Translations under genes and position numbers: made by a program | The notes under the pieces: model-generated | Seen by the model: only the letters and a program-made list of their open reading frames with translations | What the model was told of the DNA's origin: nothing | The model's database searches: none | Part shown: positions 1-4,867 of the stretch, in pieces | How positions within the stretch are numbered: the first letter of the stretch is position 1 | How the letters are laid out: every line of letters starts with the position of its first letter | Source of the DNA: Beijerinckiaceae bacterium | Lineage (GTDB): Bacteria; Pseudomonadota; Alphaproteobacteria; Rhizobiales; Beijerinckiaceae | Length of the DNA stretch: 5,515 nucleotides | Assembly (NCBI GenBank): GCA_947458675.1 | Contig: CANHAW010000161.1 | Location: 1-5,515, forward strand | Direction of reading: 5' to 3'

Positions 1-1065
1 ATAGACGCGCGCCATCAGCTGCACACGCGCGGTGCGCAGATAACGCGCATTCTGGTAATCGAGAAAGGCGCCTTGCACATCGTCAGGCTTGGCCTCGATT
101 TTTTCAGCCAGACAAACCGCATCTTCCAGCGCCATACAGGCGCCTTGCGCCAGATATTGCAGCATGGGATGAGCTGCATCGCCGATCAGCGTCACATTGC
201 CCTTCGACCAGTTTTTGACCGGCTCGCGATCACAGAGCACCCACATTTTCCAGGTGTCTATCTTTTCCAGCATGCGCAGAACCTGCGGCACCTGGCCCTC
301 GAAATGCTTGTGCAGCAAAGCGGGATCGCCCGCCTGATCCCAGCCTTCCGAATAATGATCGGAATGGAAAACGGCGACGAGATTGTAAAGCTCGTCGCGG
401 CGCAAAGGATAATGGACAAGATGCGTGCGCGGCCCGGCCCAGAGCACAACATCGGGCTTCCACAAATCTGCCGGCACTTCATCGCGTTTGAGAACGGCGC
501 GATAGGCAATATGGCCCGAGACGCGCGGCTTGCCGTCGCCGACAATTTTCTGGCGCGTCTTCGACCACATGCCATCGCCGCCAATCATGGCGCGACCGGA
601 AATCGTGCGGCCATCTTCCATCGAGACGACGACGCCATCGCCCTTGTCATCGAAATCGCTCACGCGCGCATTGGTCTCAAGCGTGATATTATTCTGCTTG
701 CGGCAGGCCTCGAGAATGATCGCGTGCAAATCGGCGCGATGAATAACGGCATAAGTATCACCAAAGCGCTTGCGCAAATCTTCGCCGAGCGGCATACGCG
801 TGACGAGATCGCCGGTAAGCGCATCGCGCATTTCAAGCCCGGTGGGAATGGAGACATCCTCAAGAATGCGCTCGCGCAGACCGAGTTTCTTGAACGGCGT
901 AAAAACATTCGGCCCGAGCTGGATGCCGGCGCCGATTTCCTTGAATTCGGTGGCCTGTTCAAGGACGTGAACGGGGAAGCCTTTCTGCGCCAGAGCCAGC
1001 GCTGCGCCAAGGCCGCCGATGCCGCCTCCGGCAATGATGAAAGGTCGCGTTTCAGCTTGCGCCAT
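1..1065 (-). CDS. 3-hydroxybenzoate 6-hydroxylase-like FAD monooxygenase (3' end cut off by window edge)
   Basis: Probable cytoplasmic class A flavoprotein that hydroxylates 3-hydroxybenzoate to gentisate using NAD(P)H and O2. The frame is open from the ATG at 1065 to base 1, giving 355 residues; the family is about 400 long, so roughly 45 C-terminal residues lie outside. Visible are the FAD-binding GxGxxG (GGGIGG, residues 13-18), a DG motif (GGDGMWS, 162-168) and the second FAD motif GDAAHP (295-300). H215, Y219 and Q303 match in spacing the active-site His213, Tyr217 and Gln301 that I recall for the Rhodococcus jostii 3-hydroxybenzoate 6-hydroxylase, with a constant offset of two. A GGGAGGA ribosome site at 1070-1076 supports this start. 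The start overlaps the end of the MarR gene by 14 bases, so the genes share a transcript. Salicylate 1-hydroxylase is the main alternative; the neighbouring gentisate dioxygenase and isomerase favour a gentisate-forming enzyme. Confidence 0.85.
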   Translation of the reverse strand, partial: MAQAETRPFIIAGGGIGGLGAALALAQKGFPVHVLEQATEFKEIGAGIQLGPNVFTPFKKLGLRERILEDVSIPTGLEMRDALTGDLVTRMPLGEDLRKRFGDTYAVIHRADLHAIILEACRKQNNITLETNARVSDFDDKGDGVVVSMEDGRTISGRAMIGGDGMWSKTRQKIVGDGKPRVSGHIAYRAVLKRDEVPADLWKPDVVLWAGPRTHLVHYPLRRDELYNLVAVFHSDHYSEGWDQAGDPALLHKHFEGQVPQVLRMLEKIDTWKMWVLCDREPVKNWSKGNVTLIGDAAHPMLQYLAQGACMALEDAVCLAEKIEAKPDDVQGAFLDYQNARYLRTARVQLMARVY

Positions 1066-1570
1066 TTGGTCCTCCCTTTGGCACATGATCCTGTCTTGCG
1101 ATGATGCGCCGCATATAGGCTATGAATTCCAGACGTTCCTTTGCATCGAGCGGATCGAGCATGCGCTCTTGCGCCCGCTGCACCGATTGTTCGCTCTCAG
1201 CCAGAATCTTTGCGCCGCGTCGCGATAATTTCAGCGTCTTGGCACGCCGGTCGGACGGGTTTTCGCGCCGCTCGATCAGACCCTTGCCTTCAAGGCGCTC
1301 CAGAACATTGCCCGTCGTCGAACGGTCAAGCGCAACAAGTGCTGCAATACGCGTGGCATCAATGCCGGGATTGTCGCGCAAGGCGACAATGGCCGCATAT
1401 TGAACCGGCGTCAGATCGGCACATTCCTGCGCGAAAACAGCTACTGCAATCTGCTGCAAGCGGCGGATCAGATGGCCGGGCTTGGAATAGACATCATCCA
1501 TGCCGCCATGGGCGGCATCGCGCACGGCTTCTTCCGGCAAGAGATCGCAAAGCTCGCTGTCATTCGGCAT
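1052..1570 (-). CDS. MarR-family transcriptional regulator
   Basis: Winged helix-turn-helix repressor-type regulator of 172 residues, the usual MarR size. The DNA-binding part covers about residues 52-117: LTPVQYAAIVAL helix, ATRIAALVALDRSTTGNVLERL with the recognition helix, then the wing with the typical DRRAKTLKLSRRG (107-119). The helices at either end would form the dimer interface. The ATG at 1570 is chosen because it overlaps the end of the isomerase gene by 11 bases and no stop intervenes; its upstream sequence has no convincing Shine-Dalgarno, so translation may depend on coupling. A later ATG at 1501 would give a shorter protein that still keeps the whole domain, and a TTG at 1600 is less likely. 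The gene sits between two catabolic genes and overlaps both, so it probably regulates its own operon and the divergent dioxygenase. The effector is unknown; 3-hydroxybenzoate or gentisate would fit. Confidence 0.9.
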   Translation of the reverse strand: MPNDSELCDLLPEEAVRDAAHGGMDDVYSKPGHLIRRLQQIAVAVFAQECADLTPVQYAAIVALRDNPGIDATRIAALVALDRSTTGNVLERLEGKGLIERRENPSDRRAKTLKLSRRGAKILAESEQSVQRAQERMLDPLDAKERLEFIAYMRRIIARQDHVPKGGPNGAS

Positions 1571-2192
1571 CGGGCTGCAGCTCGGGTGCGGCGGCGGCAA
1601 AATATGGCAAAGCCATGCAAGCAGCTTCCGCCGCCAGAAGGCGCGGCCAGCGCGTCATGTCACAGCCAAAGCGCCGCGCATTGACGAGCTGGGGAACAAG
1701 ACAAATGTCAGCCATGGTCGGCTGATTGCCGAAGCAGAAAGGCCCGAAATTGCCGGCGATCATTTTCTCGCAGGCATCGAGCCCGTCGGAATTGACGCGC
1801 TTGGCCCAATCATTGACCTGCGCTTCAGTATGGCCAAGCGCCTTGACGGCATTGAGCACGCCCAGATTCTGCACCGGATGAATATCGCAAGCGATGGCCA
1901 GCGCAAAAGCGCGCACGCGGGCGCGCTGCAAAGGATCGCTCGGCAACATGGAGGGCTGCGGATGCGTTTCCTCCAGCCATTCGAGGATCGCCACCGATTG
2001 CGTCAGACGCGTGCCGTCGTCGAGCTCGAGGGTCGGCACAAGTCCTTGCGGATTCATGTCGAGATAGGCCGGCTGACGCTGGTCGCCACGGCGCAGCATG
2101 TAGGAGGTCTGCTCAAAGGCAATGCCCTTCATGCCCAGCGCAATGCGCACGCGATAGGACGCCCCACTCCTGAAAAAACCGTGCAGCCGCAT
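1560..2192 (-). CDS. maiA: Maleylpyruvate/maleylacetoacetate isomerase, zeta-class glutathione S-transferase fold
   Basis: Glutathione-dependent cis-trans isomerase of 210 residues, matching the usual length of about 212. The N-terminal thioredoxin-like domain has the glutathione-site segment RSGASYRVRIAL (8-19; classical maleylacetoacetate isomerases have SSCS here), the cis-proline VP at 52-53 and QS at 65-66. The helical domain carries CDIHP (102-106) and a late NARRF segment (171-175). RSG at the start, CDIHP and the ending APELQPD resemble NagL, the maleylpyruvate isomerase of the Ralstonia U2 gentisate pathway, as I remember it. Beside gentisate dioxygenase the likely reaction is maleylpyruvate to fumarylpyruvate; maleylacetoacetate isomerase of tyrosine breakdown is the alternative that homology alone would suggest. 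The start at 2192 has GGGGAGA about nine bases upstream; the open frame to 2366 runs through the promoter region and into the dioxygenase start and is not believable. First gene of the leftward operon. Confidence 0.9.
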   Translation of the reverse strand: MRLHGFFRSGASYRVRIALGMKGIAFEQTSYMLRRGDQRQPAYLDMNPQGLVPTLELDDGTRLTQSVAILEWLEETHPQPSMLPSDPLQRARVRAFALAIACDIHPVQNLGVLNAVKALGHTEAQVNDWAKRVNSDGLDACEKMIAGNFGPFCFGNQPTMADICLVPQLVNARRFGCDMTRWPRLLAAEAACMALPYFAAAAPELQPDAE

Positions 2193-2250
2193 GTCGACAT
2201 CTCCCCATTGCGCCGCCCGATCGCCCCCCTGCGAGAGAAAAACGTCGTGC

Positions 2251-2279
2251 TTGTCAGGCGCTCCGATAATTGACAGTAT
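2251..2279 (+). promoter_or_regulatory. Candidate promoter for gentisate dioxygenase
   Basis: TTGTCA (2251-2256) differs from the consensus -35 in one base and is followed after 17 bases by CAGTAT (2274-2279), which keeps the A at position 2 and AT at positions 5-6 of a -10 box. Transcription would start near 2286 and give a leader of about 80 bases. The -10 box overlaps the proposed operator, as expected for repression. This is a visual match only. On the other strand TATACT (2280-2275) is the best -10 candidate for the isomerase operon, but its nearest TTGACA is only 14 bases away, too short for a standard spacer. Confidence 0.35.
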
Positions 2280-2300
2280 ACGGAGGAAATGCGGTGTCAA
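2270..2300. promoter_or_regulatory. Candidate MarR operator: TTGACA/TGTCAA inverted repeat
   Basis: TTGACA at 2270-2275 and TGTCAA at 2295-2300 are perfect inverted copies 25 bases apart centre to centre. The left copy runs straight into GTATAC (2276-2281), itself a palindrome. A third related copy, TTGTCA, lies at 2251-2256. The location between divergent genes, one of whose operons encodes a MarR protein, makes this the obvious candidate for its binding site. The symmetric spacing is wider than the usual 16-20 base MarR palindrome, so the true site may instead be centred on the GTATAC part. Confidence 0.35.
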
Positions 2301-2364
2301 CGCCGCCAGCGCCCCGCTGCGATGAACGCCATCGAGCGGAGCGCGCCAGAGGAGGAAAAGGATC

Positions 2365-3405
2365 ATGAGCGAAGCGGTCGAAACACCGGCGCGGCGCGCC
2401 TTTTACGACAAGATCGACAAGCAGAATCTCACGCCGCTCTGGACTGTCCTGTCGTCGATCATCACGCCTGAGCCGAAATCGGCGGCGCAGCCCTATCTCT
2501 GGCGCTTCGATGAAATCCGCGATTACATGATCGAGGCTGGCGGCCTGATCACCGCCAAGGAAGCCGAGCGGCGTGTGCTCGTGCTCGAAAATCCCGGCCT
2601 GCGCGGCAAATCGAGCATTACAACATCGCTTTACGCCGGTGTGCAGCTTGTTCTGCCGGGCGAAGTTGCGCCCGCCCATCGCCACAGCCAATCAGCCTTG
2701 CGCTTCGTTCTGCAGGGAGAGGGCGCGCATACGACGGTCGGCGGCGAACGCACGAAAATGCATGTCGGCGATTTCATCATCACGCCGTCGCAAAGCTGGC
2801 ACGATCACGGCAATGATTCCGATAAGCCGATCTTCTGGCTCGACGGTCTCGATGTGCCGCTCGTCTCCATGCTCGATGCCTCTTTCATGGAACATTGGAC
2901 ATCCGACGAGCAGCCGGTCTCGCGCCCCGAGGGCGATTCTCTGGCGCGCTATGGCGCAAACCTTTTGCCCGTCGACCAGAAGACGCGCAATCTCACCTCG
3001 CCCGTCTTCAATTACCCTTACGCCCGCACGCGCGAGGCACTTGAGACAATGCGCCGCTCGCATGAATTCGACCCGTGCCACGGTTTGAAAATGCGCTACA
3101 CCAATCCGGAAACCGGCGAACATGCCATTCCCACAATCGGCGCTTTCATCCAGCTCTTGCCCAAAGGCTTTGCTACCAGCCGGTATCGCTCGACCGATGC
3201 GACAGTCATGACTGTTGTCGAAGGCACGGGCCGCACGAAAATCGGCGACCGGACTTTTGAATGGAAACCGCAAGATATTTTCGTCGTGCCGAGCTGGCAT
3301 TCGGTCGTGCATGAAGCCGACGAAGATGCTGTGATTTTCTCCTTCTCGGACCGCCCGGTGCAGGAAAAGCTCGGCCTATACCGCGAAGATCGTGGCAATG
3401 CTTGA
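2365..3405 (+). CDS. gtdA: Gentisate 1,2-dioxygenase (bicupin ring-cleaving dioxygenase)
   Basis: Cytoplasmic Fe(II) extradiol-type dioxygenase of 346 residues, the normal family length, that opens gentisate to maleylpyruvate. The N-terminal cupin is the catalytic one: HRH (H105, H107) followed by SALRF, then SWHDHG with H146 and H148; H105, H107 and H146 are the expected iron ligands. The C-terminal cupin (about 260-330) has RYR in place of the HxH motif and so probably binds no metal, as known in this family. R69, R113 and D160 occur at the spacing of conserved active-site residues of the related salicylate 1,2-dioxygenase. Y90 and G92 are of interest for substrate range. AGGAGG at 2350-2355 supports the ATG. 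It is divergent from the isomerase-marR-hydroxylase operon and followed by an intrinsic terminator. Salicylate or 1-hydroxy-2-naphthoate cleavage is possible; gentisate is best supported by context. Confidence 0.93.
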   Translation: MSEAVETPARRAFYDKIDKQNLTPLWTVLSSIITPEPKSAAQPYLWRFDEIRDYMIEAGGLITAKEAERRVLVLENPGLRGKSSITTSLYAGVQLVLPGEVAPAHRHSQSALRFVLQGEGAHTTVGGERTKMHVGDFIITPSQSWHDHGNDSDKPIFWLDGLDVPLVSMLDASFMEHWTSDEQPVSRPEGDSLARYGANLLPVDQKTRNLTSPVFNYPYARTREALETMRRSHEFDPCHGLKMRYTNPETGEHAIPTIGAFIQLLPKGFATSRYRSTDATVMTVVEGTGRTKIGDRTFEWKPQDIFVVPSWHSVVHEADEDAVIFSFSDRPVQEKLGLYREDRGNA

Positions 3406-3426
3406 CATTTAGGCAATCCAGTCAAG
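3401..3426. repeat. Inverted repeat CTTGAC-N14-GTCAAG across the dioxygenase stop codon
   Basis: CTTGAC (3401-3406) and GTCAAG (3421-3426) are perfect inverted copies 20 bases apart centre to centre, close to two helical turns. The left arm contains the dioxygenase TGA. The arms share the TTGAC/GTCAA core with the repeat in the divergent promoter region. It could be a protein-binding site or a weak hairpin. TTGACA (3402-3407) also equals a consensus -35, but no good -10 follows at normal spacing. Confidence 0.4.
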
Positions 3427-3444
3427 CGCATCGCCCGTATCGAC

Positions 3445-3473
3445 AAGGCCTCTCCTGCCGGAGGGGCCTTTTT
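3445..3473 (+). terminator. Intrinsic terminator after gentisate dioxygenase
   Basis: An 11-base-pair stem, AAGGCCTCTCC (3445-3455) with GGAGGGGCCTT (3460-3470), contains one G-U pair and no other mismatch. It closes a TGCC loop and runs into a run of five T (3469-3473). This is a classical Rho-independent terminator 40 bases after the dioxygenase stop. It ends only about ten bases before the ribosome site of the next gene. Confidence 0.9.
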
Positions 3474-3493
3474 CGCGCCGGACAGGATTGACG

Positions 3494-3895
3494 ATGACAC
3501 GATATCTGGCGACTTACGGAGCGACACTGGTCGCCTTTCTTGCCATCGATTTCATATGGCTGGGTTTCGTTGCGACGAAATTCTACAAAGACCATCTCGG
3601 GCATATGATGCTGGACAAGCCTCTGCTCGGCGTCGCTTTCCTGTTCTACCTTCTCTATGTGGTCGGCATTGTTGTCTTCGCCGTTCTGCCCGGATTGCGT
3701 GAGGAGAATTGGCGCACCGCTGCCATGCTCGGTGCGCTGCTCGGTCTTGTTGCCTATGGCACTTATGATTTGACGAATCTGGCGACGCTCAAGGGCTGGC
3801 CGATGACGGTGACGATTGTCGATATGGCCTGGGGCGTGGTGCTGACGGCTGCAAGTGCAACCGCCGGCTATTTCGCCGGCTCCTATTTCGATTGA
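3494..3895 (+). CDS. DUF2177 family small membrane protein
   Basis: Inner-membrane protein of 133 residues and unknown function. Four hydrophobic segments are visible at about 5-27, 45-66, 74-94 and 105-128. Conserved-looking polar positions sit inside or beside them: D19 with W22 in the first, YDLTNLATLKGWP (91-103) after the third, and DMAWG (110-114) in the fourth. This pattern matches what I know of DUF2177 proteins, for which no activity is established. The ATG at 3494 is preferred to the TTG at 3488 because AGGA (3484-3487) lies at a usable distance from it and begins too close to the TTG. The gene follows the dioxygenase terminator by 20 bases, so it needs either read-through or a promoter upstream of that hairpin. 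Its stop is three bases from the stop of the convergent phosphatase gene. Nothing in the sequence links it to aromatic degradation. Confidence 0.85.
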   Translation: MTRYLATYGATLVAFLAIDFIWLGFVATKFYKDHLGHMMLDKPLLGVAFLFYLLYVVGIVVFAVLPGLREENWRTAAMLGALLGLVAYGTYDLTNLATLKGWPMTVTIVDMAWGVVLTAASATAGYFAGSYFD

Positions 3896-3898
3896 CCC

Positions 3899-4375
3899 TT
3901 ACAGGCGGCCCATCGGCCGCCAGTCCAGCAAAGCCTTGATCCGCGTCTGCAAGCCGTCGCGCACGCCGCGATAGGATTCGAGCATGGTCTCGCGCGTGCC
4001 CTGCACGGCTGTGGGATCGATGGTTGGCCAATAGACAACCTCAACCGCCATGGTGCGCGTGAATTCGAGCGCGCGGTGATGGGCCTCGGGCGACAGGGTC
4101 ACGATCAGATCGAAACCTGCGTCTTCGATATCTTCAAATGTGTGCGGCTTGTGCCGGCTCATGTCGATGCCAAGCTCATCCATGGCCGCGACTGCAAATC
4201 CATCGAGCTCGCCGGTGCGCACACCTGCCGATTGAAAATAGATCTCGCGCCCGAACAGATGTTTGGCGAGGCTTTCGGCCATGGGCGAGCGCACCGTATT
4301 CATCGAACAGGCGAACAGCACGGATTGGGGCCGCTTATGCGGCTCCTTTGGCGCTCCCGGAATTTCGTCCGACAT
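3899..4375 (-). CDS. Low-molecular-weight protein-tyrosine-phosphatase family protein (arsenate reductase-like)
   Basis: Cytoplasmic protein of 158 residues with the low-molecular-weight phosphatase P-loop C-X5-R-S: C23 S M N T V R29 S30, directly after the beta strand SVLFA. C23 would be the nucleophile, R29 would bind the phosphate, and D120 in the late DP pair (WPTIDPT, 116-122) is the expected general acid. The N-terminal 16 residues are polar and precede the fold. Such proteins are often annotated as ArsC-like, but no other arsenic gene is near and the substrate is unknown. The start has GGAAGGG (4383-4389) about eight bases upstream, inside the end of the UPF0262 gene; the two genes are separated by three bases, so they are co-transcribed. 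In other alphaproteobacteria, as I recall, infA follows this gene; here a convergent membrane-protein gene does. Confidence 0.88.
   Translation of the reverse strand: MSDEIPGAPKEPHKRPQSVLFACSMNTVRSPMAESLAKHLFGREIYFQSAGVRTGELDGFAVAAMDELGIDMSRHKPHTFEDIEDAGFDLIVTLSPEAHHRALEFTRTMAVEVVYWPTIDPTAVQGTRETMLESYRGVRDGLQTRIKALLDWRPMGRL
3904..3921. other. GC-rich hairpin at the convergent gene junction
   Basis: GGCGGCC (3904-3910) and GGCCGCC (3915-3921) form a perfect seven-base-pair stem with a CATC loop. It lies in the last codons of the leftward phosphatase gene and just after the stop of the rightward DUF2177 gene. No T-run follows on either strand, so it is not a standard intrinsic terminator, but it could pause or protect both transcripts. 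Confidence 0.4.
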
Positions 4376-4378
4376 ATG

Positions 4379-4864
4379 TCAGCCCTTCCAGTGCAGGGCC
4401 GTTACGAGGGTGAAGAGACGACGCGCCGTATCGAAATCGCATTCGATCTTGCCGTCGAGCCGCTCCGCCAGCAATTTGGCGCCATCATTATGCAGGCCGC
4501 GGCGGCCCATATCGATGGCCTCGATCTGCGCCGGCGTCGCCGTGCGAATGGCTGCATAATAGCTTTCGCAAACGAGGAAATAATCCTTCAAAAGCCGGCG
4601 AAACGGCGTCAGCGACAGAATATGCGTGATAATGGAACTGCCGCCCTGCTCGCCGATCTCAAAAACAAGTTTTGCATCGAAGAGAGAAATGGCGAGCTCA
4701 TAGGGGCCGCCCTCATGACCGGGCAGACCGAATGAATTGGCTTCGACAAGGTCGTAAATGGCAATGGCGCGCTCATGCTCCTGATCGGCATTGCCGCGCC
4801 CGATGGAATTTTCATCCAGCGTAACGAGGACAAGCTTTTTTCGGTTGGGAGCCAGCTCGTCCAT
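4379..4864 (-). CDS. UPF0262 family protein
   Basis: Soluble-looking protein of 161 residues, without signal peptide or membrane helix, recognised as UPF0262, a family of unknown function that I know almost only from Alphaproteobacteria. Visible stretches typical of it are [11 protein letters not shown] (14-24), the [10 protein letters not shown] segment (30-39), a central [18 protein letters not shown] (89-106) and the charged, acidic C-terminal half ending in HWKG. I recognise no catalytic motif. The ATG follows the hisD stop after three bases, with a GGGTGAGG purine stretch running up to it across that stop, and the phosphatase gene follows after another three bases. This tight packing suggests translational coupling within a hisD-UPF0262-phosphatase operon. 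An early stop in hisD about 440 bases upstream could therefore lower its expression. Confidence 0.9.
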   Translation of the reverse strand: MDELAPNRKKLVLVTLDENSIGRGNADQEHERAIAIYDLVEANSFGLPGHEGGPYELAISLFDAKLVFEIGEQGGSSIITHILSLTPFRRLLKDYFLVCESYYAAIRTATPAQIEAIDMGRRGLHNDGAKLLAERLDGKIECDFDTARRLFTLVTALHWKG

Positions 4865-4867
4865 GCC

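Larger units (their letters stand above)
2193..2364. promoter_or_regulatory. Divergent promoter region between isomerase and dioxygenase genes
   Basis: This 172-base gap separates two outward-facing genes and must hold the start signals for both the leftward isomerase-marR-hydroxylase transcript and the rightward dioxygenase. An AT-richer core with TTGACA-type hexamers lies at 2251-2300 in otherwise GC-rich DNA. A good Shine-Dalgarno for the dioxygenase, AGGAGG, is at 2350-2355, nine bases before its ATG. No gene is seen here. Confidence 0.8.

Noticed and set aside
73..1104. 343-codon open frame on the plus strand
   Set aside because: It lies antisense to the hydroxylase gene, which shows full flavoprotein motifs on the other strand. 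Its translation has no recognisable domain; long shadow frames are common in GC-rich genes.
1500..2273. 257-codon plus-strand open frame
   Set aside because: It is antisense to the isomerase and the start of marR, has no family-like sequence, and runs into the promoter region.
2258..2344. Eight-base inverted repeat GCGCTCCG (2258-2265) and CGGAGCGC (2337-2344)
   Set aside because: The arms are 71 bases apart in GC-rich DNA and the left arm lies upstream of the likely transcript start, so chance is a good explanation.
2193..2366. N-terminal extension of the isomerase to 2366
   Set aside because: The added 58 residues are unlike the family, cover the divergent promoter region and overlap the dioxygenase start; the ATG at 2192 has a ribosome site and the canonical N-terminus.
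2692..3312. 206-codon minus-strand open frame
   Set aside because: It is antisense to the well-supported dioxygenase gene and has no recognisable motif.
3488..3493. TTG start for the DUF2177 protein
   Set aside because: The AGGA element sits immediately before it, too close to serve; the ATG two codons later is better placed.
3863..3880. Perfect six-base-pair hairpin GCCGGC-TATTTC-GCCGGC
   Set aside because: It lies inside the DUF2177 coding region, encodes a repeated Ala-Gly pair and has no T-run, so a terminator call is not supported.
4076..4735. 219-codon plus-strand open frame
   Set aside because: It crosses antisense to both the phosphatase and UPF0262 genes and their junction, with no family resemblance.
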